Shown: piece after piece, positions 8,105-16,011 of the stretch
Position numbering within the stretch: the first letter of the stretch is position 1
Layout of the letters: the number at the start of each line of letters is the position of its first letter
Source: Desulfovibrio sp.
GTDB taxonomy: Bacteria > Desulfobacterota > Desulfovibrionia > Desulfovibrionales > Desulfovibrionaceae
Assembly (NCBI RefSeq): GCF_009712225.1
Contig: NZ_WASP01000020.1
Span: forward strand, 1-40,714
Reading direction: 5' to 3'
Length of the DNA: 40,714 nucleotides
The notes under the pieces: generated by a model
Seen by the model: the letters and a program-made list of their open reading frames with translations, nothing else
What the model was told of the DNA's origin: nothing
Database searches by the model: none
Position numbers and translations under genes: made by a program

Positions 8105-9591
8105 AGCTGCCCAAGTTTTATACCGACCTTCCGCCAAGAACCCGGAAATTCATCCTTATTGGCGTCTCGGTCGCCGCCCTGTTCGGGACAAACCAGTTGC
8201 TGCAGCAAGCGGCGCCGACAGCTCGGCAGAAGAAGAACACGGTCGACACGGTCTTCACCGACAACGACACCCGCGCGTTGTCGCTGGGCGCCATGATGGC
8301 CGAAATCAAGAAGCTCCAGGCATCGGTGAAGGACCTCAACACCGCCAATGACAAGATGCGCGGTGAGTTGAAGGAGCAAGGCTTTCAAAGCCAGGTCGAG
8401 CGCGACAAGCGTATCAATGAACTGGGAGGGCGCATCGACAGTCTGGAAAACGGCATCAAGAACTTTGACCATAAAACCGTCCAGACCGTTGCCGGCGCCT
8501 CGGGTACAGCACCAGCAGGTGCGACACCACCGCAAGCGACGAAGGCGGGCCTCGGTTCCTCGGAAGAGCCTCATCCCAAGGCGTCCAGCTTCGAGGTGTC
8601 CCCGGATGAAGCCTTCCTCGGAGTGGCAACGCCGGGAAAGCCGGCAGCCGCCACGGGGATAGCCGACATGCGGACCAATCCGGTCAGCCCGGGCGAAGTC
8701 CAGGTCGCGACTATCAAGACTGTGGCAGAGAATAAGAGTGCCACCAGTGCGGTAAAATCGACCAAAGCCCTGGTAAAGCGACCGATCTCGATGGGCATCT
8801 CCTCGGCAACATTGGTCACCGGCATGGCCGTGCCGACCGGTCAAGGCGGCCGGCAAGATCCGTTCCCAGCTTTGCTGCGCATCAAAAAAGAAACTTTGCT
8901 GCCGAACATGTACCGCGCAGATCTGCGCGAATGTTTCGCTTTGATGTCCGCCTATGGAGATCTAAGCAGTGAGCGCGCGATCCTGCGTGGCGAGAAAATC
9001 AGCTGCATCGACAAGCAGGGGCGGATGCTCGAGGGGCGCTTGCAGGGGTATGCCACCGGCGAGGATGGTCAGGTCGGTGTCGCGGGCCATCTCGTCTCGA
9101 AGCAGGGGCAGTTGATCGGCAAAGCAATCTTGGCGGGCGTCGCCCAGGGCATAGGCGGCGCCTTCAACTTCCAACAAACGCCGACATTAGCGCTGAGTAC
9201 CGGTGGTTCGACCACCAATCCCGCGTACACTCGGGCATTTTCCGCCGAGTCCCTGCAAGCAGGTGCAGCCGGCGGTGTCGGCAATGCCATGCAGATGCTG
9301 GCTCAATGGTATATCGCCCAGGCGAACGCGATTTTCCCGGTCATTGAGATATCGCCTGGGCGTTCCATCGACATCATCATGACCAGTCCGACAGTGTTGA
9401 CCGAGGTCGACGGCAGCAAAGCCAGCGGCCCAACTCTCTCGGGTTCCGAGAATGGCTTTTTCAACGGCGGTACTGGCATCAGCACCCGACAAAATGCCAA
9501 CATGGGCATGAATAATATGTTGGGTATGAACCGCGGGATGATCGGCGCGAACAATAACCAGATGATGGGGTACCAGTACAATGGTCAATAA
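8101..9591 (+). CDS. traB: Type-F conjugative transfer protein TraB (VirB10-like)
   Basis: This 496-aa protein has one membrane helix near 16-34 and a coiled-coil segment (about 60-125, MMAEIKKLQASVKDLNTAND). A Pro/Ala-rich linker precedes the conserved C-terminal domain from about 265 (QDPFPALLRIKKETLLPNMY; LRECFALMSAYGDLSSERA; KISCIDKQGRMLEGRLQGY). TraB spans the envelope and couples cytoplasmic ATPases to the outer-membrane core. The C-terminus is Asn/Met/Gly-rich (NANMGMNNMLGMNRGMIGAN). It overlaps traV by 11 nt. Confidence 0.92.
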   Translation: MKLPKFYTDLPPRTRKFILIGVSVAALFGTNQLLQQAAPTARQKKNTVDTVFTDNDTRALSLGAMMAEIKKLQASVKDLNTANDKMRGELKEQGFQSQVERDKRINELGGRIDSLENGIKNFDHKTVQTVAGASGTAPAGATPPQATKAGLGSSEEPHPKASSFEVSPDEAFLGVATPGKPAAATGIADMRTNPVSPGEVQVATIKTVAENKSATSAVKSTKALVKRPISMGISSATLVTGMAVPTGQGGRQDPFPALLRIKKETLLPNMYRADLRECFALMSAYGDLSSERAILRGEKISCIDKQGRMLEGRLQGYATGEDGQVGVAGHLVSKQGQLIGKAILAGVAQGIGGAFNFQQTPTLALSTGGSTTNPAYTRAFSAESLQAGAAGGVGNAMQMLAQWYIAQANAIFPVIEISPGRSIDIIMTSPTVLTEVDGSKASGPTLSGSENGFFNGGTGISTRQNANMGMNNMLGMNRGMIGANNNQMMGYQYNGQ

Positions 9592-10234
9592 AATCTCTAT
9601 CGGTATTTTTGCCGTTTTACTGGCTGCGTCGGTCTCTGGCTGCTCCTCGCTGGTCCCCGGTGATGATGACTTCAGTTGTCCAGGCGGCGCCAATATCATC
9701 CGCTGCAAATCTGCCAGGCAGATCTATGACATGACAACTGGTCGAGATGATCTCTCGGCATTGGATGGCACAACAGAACGTCCTGACGGCGACCCGGACA
9801 AGGGCATCGTCATGATGCCGATGAATGCCGAGCCACGACCGGTCGTTCCGACGCCCGTTACAGCGGACTATGGGCGAGTGCCGGTTCGCACACCAGCCAA
9901 GATTATGCGCATCTGGGTTGGTCCTTGGGAAACCGAGGACGGCGACCTTGCGGTGGGTGGTCTTCTCTATGTCGAGATCGAGCCGAAGCGCTGGCAGATC
10001 GGCCAGGCGGCTGGGGAAGGAAATACCAAGAGCTTCACGCCATTGTCCGGAAACTCGTTCAATACCAAACCTGATGCAACACCGAGTGCCGATGGACCGG
10101 GCACGACGCCTGCGCCCAGGCCAGGCACATTGAACGCGAAACCCCCGGTCAATTCGGGCGGAACGAAACCGGTTCTCGCCGCGCCTATGGTGCAGGCTGT
10201 CACGTCACCTTCGCTCACCGCCACCCAGCAATAA
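9581..10234 (+). CDS. traV: Type-F conjugative transfer lipoprotein TraV
   Basis: This 217-aa protein has a lipoprotein signal ending in the lipobox VSGC (Cys21). The TraV-typical cysteine segment DDFSCPGGANIIRCKSARQI follows, then a central conserved region (RTPAKIMRIWVGPWETEDGD) and a Pro/Thr/Gly-rich tail. TraV anchors the TraK/TraB core to the outer membrane. In SXT-like systems traA follows directly; here a terminator and about 16 kb of surface-protein DNA intervene. Confidence 0.9.
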   Translation: MVNKISIGIFAVLLAASVSGCSSLVPGDDDFSCPGGANIIRCKSARQIYDMTTGRDDLSALDGTTERPDGDPDKGIVMMPMNAEPRPVVPTPVTADYGRVPVRTPAKIMRIWVGPWETEDGDLAVGGLLYVEIEPKRWQIGQAAGEGNTKSFTPLSGNSFNTKPDATPSADGPGTTPAPRPGTLNAKPPVNSGGTKPVLAAPMVQAVTSPSLTATQQ

Positions 10235-10281
10235 GAGGCAGTGTTTTAGGCTGCGCGCTCCTCCCCCGCGACTGCCATTTG

Positions 10282-10320
10282 AGGCCGACCCTGGTGCAAA
10301 TGCCAGTGTCGGCCTTTTTG
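10282..10320 (+). terminator. Rho-independent terminator after traV
   Basis: AGGCCGAC and GTCGGCCT form an 8-bp stem, extended by an inner TGG/CCA pair around the loop TGCAAATG, followed directly by TTTTTG. It lies 48 nt after the traV stop and should separate traL-V transcription from the surface-protein genes. Confidence 0.85.
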
Positions 10321-10370
10321 TTTGCGCCGAGCTAACGACCGGTTTTCAAGCACGGATTTCAGCGAACAAG

Positions 10371-10498
10371 GGGGAAATAACTATAACGAAACGTGAGAAA
10401 TGCGACCTGCCGGTCGGATACCGAAGCTGCTAAAAAAATCCCAAAGAGTTGTACTGCGGGCGATGGCGCTTGCCTGAAGCGAAGGTGGAGGGGTTTTA
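10371..10498 (+). promoter_or_regulatory. Conserved untranslated leader of repeat-adhesin gene (copy 1)
   Basis: The region before the repeat adhesin shares, in the same order, GGGGAA(A)TAACTA, AAACGTGAGAAA, GACCTGCCGGTCG and GGGGTTTTA with the leader of the giant surface protein at 20957-21084. A TATAAC hexamer at 10382 could be a -10 box. A ribosome site GGAGGGG lies just before the ATG. Two copies before related secreted proteins suggest shared control or common origin. Confidence 0.5.
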
Positions 10499-13240
10499 AT
10501 GAAAATGAGCCGGCTCAAGAATATTGCGGCCCTCATTGCGTGCGGAGTGGTCGGGCTCGCTTCATCTTTGCCATCGCTGGCACAGACGCAAGTAGGATTA
10601 AGCCAATCCGGCACAGTTAGTATCCCCGCCATCACGACGTCTCTGCGCGCATCGGACGGCAGTTTGCCGGTGACATCTGCAGCGCTTCCGTCAAGTATTC
10701 AGTCTGCCGGTCCGCTTCCTTGGTTCGCCAGTTCCAGCACCACTTCCACCACCACAGTGCTGGTCAACGGCGTTGCAGTCGCTCCTGGTGCCTCGTATGT
10801 GCCGATCGGCACGATAAGCCTGACGAATGGCGCCTTGGCCGTTCCCGTTTCGGCTGCGACAGCGGGGCAAGGGGGCAAGGTCACCCTTTCGTTCACCACC
10901 CCAAATCTGGCCATTGCGTCAGCCTCCGGGGCTGCGACGTCGATGAACGTCACCGGTCCCGGGGCGCCGGCCGTCGGCAGCGCGGTGACCTTCACGGTAA
11001 GCAATACGACTGGCGGCACCTCTCAGCCTGTCAACTTCTCGCTCTCCAATACGACCAACTTCCAGATCTCCGGTGGCACTTGCGTCAATAACACCACGAC
11101 GCTGTCCGCCAACAAGAGCTGCACGATCCTCGTCCAGCCGCTGGCCAGCGTGCCAGGCTCCTATAGCGGCACTCTGAATGTCGTTGCGAACAATAATCCC
11201 TCGGTCGCGCTTTCCGGTACCGGCAGCAATTTTGCTCCGAATCTTGTGATCGCCGCGACCTCTGGGTCTGCCACAGCGATGAATGTCGTGGGTTCGTCCC
11301 CAGGCGGCACGCTGACTTCCGGCTCGGACACCACCTTCACGGTGACCAATACCGGTGGCTCGACATCGGCCGTATTGAATTTTGCTCTCAGCAATATTCA
11401 GAACTTCGCCTATGACGGTGGCACCTGCGCAAATGGGTCGACTACCCTGGCAATGGGTGCGAGCTGCACGATTCTGGTCAAGCCCAGTGCCAGTGTTGAC
11501 GGGAACTATTCCGGCAAGCTGACGGTCACGGCGAACAACAATCCGAGCATTTCTTTGGTTGGCACAGCATCGATGTTGGCGCCGGTGCAGTTGTCGGTCA
11601 CAGCTTCCTTGGGGTCATCGACCGCGATGAACGTGACCGGACCTGGTTCTCCGGCGAGCGGAAGCGATGTGACCTTCACCATCACCAACTCGCCGCTGTC
11701 GGATTACAGCTCGGCGCCGCTGGTGCTGTCCGTGTCGAATCCGACGAATTTTGCAATTGACGCGGGAGGCACGTGCGCCAGCGGCACAACCAGTCTTGCG
11801 CCTGGTGGAAGCTGCACCGTTTTGGTGAAGCCACAGGCCAGCACCAACGGCAGCTATTCTGGAAATCTGGTTGTCACCGCGAACAACAATCCGACAGCGG
11901 CAATGGCAGGAACGGGCAGTGGCTTCGCGCCTAATCTCGTTTTGGCCGTTACCTCGGGTTCGGCGAGCGCAATGAATGTCGTTGGCCCTGGATCGCCAGC
12001 CAGCGGGACCGATATCACCGTGACCGTGACCAACAGCGGCGGAACCACGTCCGCGGCTCTGGCTTATGCGTTGTCGAACACCACGAATTTCTCTCTCGAT
12101 ACCGGTGGGACCTGCGTGAATGGCAATACGACGCTAGCGATCAACGCAAGCTGCACCATTCGCATTAAGCCTTTGGCTACGGCGGACGGCCCGATTTCCG
12201 GCAATCTGAACGTCACGGTGAACAACACTCCGACCCTGGCTTTGTCAGGCACGGCGTCCATGTTCAATCCGGCAGCCCTGACACTGGCTGCGACGTCGGG
12301 CAGCCCGACGGCGATGAATGTCGTTGGTACGAGCCCAAGTGTCTCGACAACCGGCTCGCCCGTCACCTTCACGCTGACGAATACCGGTGATCAGACCTCG
12401 GCCGCGCTCGCGATGGCAATGGCCAACGGAACGAACTTCACGATCACTGGCGGCACCTGCGCGGCGGGCCAAACAGTGGCCGGGGGGGCGAACTGCACCA
12501 TCATCGTGGCTCCGAAGGCGTCGGCTGACGGATCCATCAGCGACACCTTGAAGGTCACCGCAAACAACAATCCGACCGCGGCGGTGTCGGGTACCGCCAG
12601 CATGTTGAATCCCGCGACGCTCACCATCGCTGCAACCAATGGTAATCCATCAGCGATGAACGTGACTGGTCCCGGAAACCCGGCTTACGGCAGCGACGTG
12701 ACCTTCACGATCACAAACACCGGGGATTACACATCCGCGGCGATTGGGCTCACTCTGTCGAACATGACAAACTTCGCATTTAACAGCGGTGGGACGTGCG
12801 TTTCCGGCTCGTCTTCGCTGTCTAAAGCGGCTTCCTGCACGACCATCGTGACTCCGAAGGCGTCACGTGGTGGATCTTACTCAGCCGTCTTGGCAGCTGT
12901 CGCCACCAACACGGCTTCACTCACACTCTCCGGGTCGGCCAGCGCATTTTGTACGGCGTCCGCAAGTACAACCACAGGAGCATGTTCGGCGACCTGTGGC
13001 GGTGGCACTCAAACTGTCAGCGTATTTGATAGTTGTGGCAATATTCAGTCGCAGTCCGTGCAGTCGTGCAATACGCAAGGTTGTTATACATGGAAAGATC
13101 AAGGCTCCGGAACGACATTTACAAGTGACGTTACATACAATACACCCGGAGCGGCATGCACAACGCATAATCAGGTCTCTTGGTCCTGCAATTATGTATC
13201 GCCTAGCAACTATTACTGTGAACTGTACAAATGCGAATAG
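10499..13240 (+). CDS. Secreted repeat adhesin with exchangeable C-terminus
   Basis: This 913-aa protein begins with a signal peptide (cleavage near SLA-Q, residue 28). An N-terminal module (about 32-135, SIPAITTSL; VLVNGVAVAPGAS) is shared with the giant protein downstream. Six repeats of about 110 aa follow, each with a GGTC...SCTI.V.P.A...G.YSG.L.V.ANN pattern, resembling choice-of-anchor-D/Ig-like stalk repeats with one paired Cys each. The last about 90 aa form a Cys-rich tip (CSATCGGGTQTVSVFDSCGN). At codon 744, inside the sixth repeat, lies TTACACATC, which also opens three silent cassettes downstream on the other strand. Residues 1-743 look constant and 744-913 exchangeable. Start and GGAGGGG ribosome site are clear. 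A surface-adhesion role is inferred. Confidence 0.82.
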   Translation: MKMSRLKNIAALIACGVVGLASSLPSLAQTQVGLSQSGTVSIPAITTSLRASDGSLPVTSAALPSSIQSAGPLPWFASSSTTSTTTVLVNGVAVAPGASYVPIGTISLTNGALAVPVSAATAGQGGKVTLSFTTPNLAIASASGAATSMNVTGPGAPAVGSAVTFTVSNTTGGTSQPVNFSLSNTTNFQISGGTCVNNTTTLSANKSCTILVQPLASVPGSYSGTLNVVANNNPSVALSGTGSNFAPNLVIAATSGSATAMNVVGSSPGGTLTSGSDTTFTVTNTGGSTSAVLNFALSNIQNFAYDGGTCANGSTTLAMGASCTILVKPSASVDGNYSGKLTVTANNNPSISLVGTASMLAPVQLSVTASLGSSTAMNVTGPGSPASGSDVTFTITNSPLSDYSSAPLVLSVSNPTNFAIDAGGTCASGTTSLAPGGSCTVLVKPQASTNGSYSGNLVVTANNNPTAAMAGTGSGFAPNLVLAVTSGSASAMNVVGPGSPASGTDITVTVTNSGGTTSAALAYALSNTTNFSLDTGGTCVNGNTTLAINASCTIRIKPLATADGPISGNLNVTVNNTPTLALSGTASMFNPAALTLAATSGSPTAMNVVGTSPSVSTTGSPVTFTLTNTGDQTSAALAMAMANGTNFTITGGTCAAGQTVAGGANCTIIVAPKASADGSISDTLKVTANNNPTAAVSGTASMLNPATLTIAATNGNPSAMNVTGPGNPAYGSDVTFTITNTGDYTSAAIGLTLSNMTNFAFNSGGTCVSGSSSLSKAASCTTIVTPKASRGGSYSAVLAAVATNTASLTLSGSASAFCTASASTTTGACSATCGGGTQTVSVFDSCGNIQSQSVQSCNTQGCYTWKDQGSGTTFTSDVTYNTPGAACTTHNQVSWSCNYVSPSNYYCELYKCE
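12727..12735 (+). repeat. Candidate recombination site E (in expressed gene)
   Basis: TTACACATC on the plus strand encodes the Tyr-Thr-Ser of GDYTSAA in the sixth repeat. It matches the first nine bases of the three cassette sites, which lie in the opposite orientation at 14985-14998, 15753-15766 and 16731-16744. Reading frame is the same at all four (TAC ACA TC-), so exchange here keeps the protein in frame. The right flank (CGCGG) differs from the cassette sites (TTCTG). Confidence 0.6.
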
Positions 13241-13364
13241 AATTTTTCTAAGGTTAGAACCTGCCTCGTTCCCTTTCCTTGATTACCAGATTCTGGAAGG
13301 TGCTTGATCTAGCAGCTGCAAGGCATGAGGGGCATCCAGAACGATTTGCCACTCGATAGGCGAC

Positions 13365-13403
13365 AGTGCCCAATGGTGACGGCGACGCTGAACACTGGGC
13401 ACT
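13365..13403. repeat. Inverted repeat between convergent C-termini
   Basis: AGTGCCCA at 13365-13372 and TGGGCACT at 13396-13403 form a perfect 8-bp inverted repeat in the 179-nt gap between the expressed gene and the last codons of cassette 1. No T-run follows on either side, so it may be a weak bidirectional terminator or a structural element. A shorter palindrome TTCTAA-GG-TTAGAA lies just after the expressed stop. Confidence 0.4.
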
Positions 13404-13419
13404 ATCTCGGGCGTCTGAC

Positions 13420-14997
13420 CTACTCTACAGGACCGAGGATGCTACCGTAGGCCAGCCAAGAAATATTTTTGTTTCCTATCACAGCAATACCTGCTTCGCC
13501 GCCCCCATTCATACCGCGCTCCCCGGCTTGCCCGAGGTTACCTCCTGCCCCACCCATTGAGTCGTCGTATGGATTTTGCGCGCTCGAGCCACCCGCGGTT
13601 AACGTCCCTACGTTACCGGCCACATTTGGCACCTGTTGCCATGGAGACGCGATTCCGGCCGCGCCAGGAACAAATCCCGCGCCGCCCGATCCTGCCACCC
13701 ACGACGCTCCACCGCTGTTGTCACCGCCACCGCCACCGCCACCGGCGATTACTCCGGCATTCGACACGTACACAGGGATTTGTACGTACAATGCATTCCC
13801 ACCTTTTTCACCTGACCCGCTGCTAGCCAAACTGGTACTGGAACCGGCGCCTCCGGCCCCAACGATATAGCCGTTGTTGACCAGGGCCAGAGACGATCCT
13901 GGTGGGAAGGCGCCCTGGACGGTCAGAGCGTAGGCCGAAGTGGAGGTGGAGCCGACGACTACGCCACCATTGACCGTCACCGTGCCAACAACCGGCGTGC
14001 TGCCGTTCCAGCCGGCATTGAGCAGCAGGGTGCGGAAGTCAAGATTGTAGCTGTTCGACGCCACCAGCGCGTTGATCGTGACCGTCCAGCCCACCGCGGT
14101 GCCGGCCAGGGAGATCAACGGGGCATTGTTGGCCACAACATTCAATGTGCCGCTGTAGCTGGTATTGGCTGATGCCTCCGGACGCACAACCGCGGTACAG
14201 CTAGCTCCAGGAGCCAACGTGGTCGATGTCGTACAGGTACCGCCGTTGAACTGGAAGTTTGTAGTGTTGGACAGCGCGATACCGAGCGCCGCCGAGGTGT
14301 AGTCGGCTGCCGCAGCATTAGTGATGGTGAAGGTAACGTTCGAGCCGTAGGCCGGGCTGCCCGGACCAGTCACATTCATCGCCGACGGCGTGCCGGCGGT
14401 AGCCGCGATCGACAGGCTGACCGGGTTGAGCTTGGTCGCCGTGCCGGACAAGGCGGCCGACAGGCTGTTGTTGCTCGTGACGGTGAGATTGCCGGAATAG
14501 GTGGCATCGGCCGAGGCCAGCGGGCGGACCTTGATAGTGCAACTGGCGCCGGCGGCAAGCGATGTCGAGCCAGAGACGCAGGTACCACCGCTGTCGAAGT
14601 CAAAGTTGCTTGCGTTCGACAGGGCGAAGGTCATCGCCGCCGCAGTCGCGCCGCCTGTGTTGGTCACCGTGAAGACGACGTCCGCCCCATAGGTCAGGCT
14701 GTGGCCCGGTGCGCTTCCGATGACGTTCATCGCCGACGGCGTGCCGCTGGTGGCTACCAACGTAAGGTTCGGCGTAAAGCCGCTAGCGGTGCCTGAAAGT
14801 GAGATCGTCGGGTTGTTGTACGCGGCCGCGGTCAGCGTCCCTGACAGCGCGCCGTTGGTCGACGCCTGCGGCTTGACTTGTACCGTGCAACTCGCCCCGC
14901 TAGGCAACGCCGTTGCCCCCGAAACGCAGGTGCCTCCTGCATCTGCGATGAAATTTGTTGGGTTTGAAAGAATAAGGCCAACCGCAGAAGATGTGTA
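13420..14997 (-). CDS. Silent C-terminal cassette 1 (repeats plus Gly-rich tip)
   Basis: The frame is open from TTACACATCTTCTG (14998-14985) to a stop at 13420, 525 codons, with no start codon, ribosome site or signal peptide; apparent starts inside, such as TTG at 14907, are artefacts. It begins inside an adhesin repeat (YTSSAVGLILSN...GGTC), carries two more complete repeats, then a beta-rich part (GWTVTINALVASNSYNLDFR) and a long Gly-rich tip (VIAGGGGGGGDNSGG; NPYDDSMGGAGGNLGQAGER). Joined in frame to the constant part it would give a 1268-aa protein. It lies head-on to the expressed gene. The Gly-rich tip resembles glycine-rich phage or surface tip domains. Confidence 0.75.
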   Translation of the reverse strand, partial: YTSSAVGLILSNPTNFIADAGGTCVSGATALPSGASCTVQVKPQASTNGALSGTLTAAAYNNPTISLSGTASGFTPNLTLVATSGTPSAMNVIGSAPGHSLTYGADVVFTVTNTGGATAAAMTFALSNASNFDFDSGGTCVSGSTSLAAGASCTIKVRPLASADATYSGNLTVTSNNSLSAALSGTATKLNPVSLSIAATAGTPSAMNVTGPGSPAYGSNVTFTITNAAAADYTSAALGIALSNTTNFQFNGGTCTTSTTLAPGASCTAVVRPEASANTSYSGTLNVVANNAPLISLAGTAVGWTVTINALVASNSYNLDFRTLLLNAGWNGSTPVVGTVTVNGGVVVGSTSTSAYALTVQGAFPPGSSLALVNNGYIVGAGGAGSSTSLASSGSGEKGGNALYVQIPVYVSNAGVIAGGGGGGGDNSGGASWVAGSGGAGFVPGAAGIASPWQQVPNVAGNVGTLTAGGSSAQNPYDDSMGGAGGNLGQAGERGMNGGGEAGIAVIGNKNISWLAYGSILGPVE

Positions 14998-14998
14998 A
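14985..14998 (-). repeat. Candidate recombination site S1 (cassette 1)
   Basis: On the minus strand this is TTACACATCTTCTG, identical at S2 and S3 and preceded by CGGC as at S2. It lies 12 nt after the TGA stop of cassette 2, so cassettes 1 and 2 are packed end to end with the site between them. Confidence 0.7.
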
Positions 14999-15009
14999 GC
15001 CGGCGCGAC

Positions 15010-15765
15010 TCACGGATGGCGCGCGCAACGAACCTGTATCGCATTGGCATAGCTACCGTATGTTTGTTCCCCGTCGCTGAACCGTTCCAGCCATGCGTTG
15101 CCGTTGGTGCCACGGGCCGTCGACGACCAGTACCAACCCGCCGGATAGGATCCGCTCTGATTAAACGTCGATTTCAAGTTGCTGCTGGCTGCGGTTCCCA
15201 TCTGGGTTGCCTGCCAAACGGTATTCAACTCGTTCAGCGCTGGCAGATACCAGTCGGCGTGTCCATTGCTTGTGAGCGCGGCGCACGTTTGTGCCGCCTC
15301 ATAGGGCGCACCGGCATCCGAGGCCGCGGCAAGCAGGCTCGTATTGGTTTTACCATCAGTCGTACTGCTCGGATTGGTGCTTGTTGCAGGATTTGCAACA
15401 CCGGAGTCGTACGGAATATTGGCCCCAGCGTCGGAAGGGGCGACACACAGATTTGCGCCATTGACAGTGGTGCCTACGTAAATCGTACCGTCCGACAGGA
15501 TAGTCGGGATCGCCGTGCCAGAAGCCACGGCCGCACAGGGATCAAAACCTGACGCCGTACCGGTCAATGTGATGGAAGCGGTGTTGTTCGCGACGGCCGA
15601 CAGCGTGCCAGCCAGGCTGCCGGCCGCGTTCGCATCAGACTTCACAAGAACGGTGCACGTCGCGCCTTTTGCGAGCGTTGTCGATCCGCTGCTGCAGGTC
15701 CCGCCGCTGTCGAACGCGAAGTTCGTCGTGTTCGTCAGCGACAGGCTCAACACAGAAGATGTGTA
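15010..15765 (-). CDS. Silent C-terminal cassette 2 (partial repeat plus DUF1566 tip)
   Basis: This is 251 codons from the S2 site with no start or ribosome site of its own. It opens with YTSSVLSLSLTNTTNFAFDS, completes one adhesin repeat (GGTCSSG...LSAVANNTAS), then carries a DUF1566/Lcl-type domain: GTIYVGTTVNGANLCVAP, HADWYLPALNELNTVW and WYWSSTARG are the family landmarks. This fold is related to C-type-lectin-like domains and is common in binding tips. Joined in frame it would give a 994-aa adhesin. It is clearly homologous to cassette 3 over its whole length. Confidence 0.75.
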   Translation of the reverse strand, partial: YTSSVLSLSLTNTTNFAFDSGGTCSSGSTTLAKGATCTVLVKSDANAAGSLAGTLSAVANNTASITLTGTASGFDPCAAVASGTAIPTILSDGTIYVGTTVNGANLCVAPSDAGANIPYDSGVANPATSTNPSSTTDGKTNTSLLAAASDAGAPYEAAQTCAALTSNGHADWYLPALNELNTVWQATQMGTAASSNLKSTFNQSGSYPAGWYWSSTARGTNGNAWLERFSDGEQTYGSYANAIQVRCARHP

Positions 15766-15766
15766 A
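15753..15766 (-). repeat. Candidate recombination site S2 (cassette 2)
   Basis: The minus strand reads TTACACATCTTCTG. Directly upstream in reading direction lies a small perfect hairpin, GGGGG-AGT-CCCCC (plus-strand 15770-15782). Confidence 0.7.
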
Positions 15767-15786
15767 GCCGGGGGACTCCCCCACAA

Positions 15787-16011
15787 TCCGGTGGTCCCCG
15801 CCCTTTCAAGCGCCCGGAAAGCATTACTTGTCAGGCGCCCGGCGACCGGGCTTTAAGGCGGCGCCTAAGCCGGTAGGTTGGTCCCGTCAGCCTTTGGGCA
15901 AGCGACCTAAAAAGCCCCGTAGCCAGCTACCGACCGTGTTGGTCTCTTCGGCGACAGGAGGTGGATGCTGCAGCCGAAGTGAAGAGCATCAGCCGACCCC
16001 GACTCCAACCG
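15787..16011. other. Structured non-coding spacer between cassettes 2 and 3
   Basis: No credible gene was seen. The stretch is dense in GC-rich stems: GCCCGG-CGA-CCGGGC (15837-15851) competes with AGGCGCC/GGCGCCT (15833-15839/15860-15866). On the minus strand GTAGCTGGCTAC followed by GGGGCTTTTT (15930-15909) looks like a weak terminator after cassette 3. It could be a terminator region, a structured RNA, or the scar of an element. No family was recognised. Confidence 0.4.

Noticed and set aside
13469..13870. Plus-strand Pro-rich frame
   Set aside because: It is the antisense shadow of the Gly-rich tip of cassette 1.
13420..14907. Cassette 1 as an independent gene starting at 14907
   Set aside because: The supposed start is a TTG in the middle of a repeat domain without a ribosome site, and the frame is open back to the site at 14998, so it is a startless cassette.
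10499..14997. Silent cassettes as a purely degenerate tandem duplication used by homologous recombination
   Set aside because: It remains possible, but it does not explain the identical 14-mer at each cassette start, the uniform reversed orientation and the adjacent recombinase.
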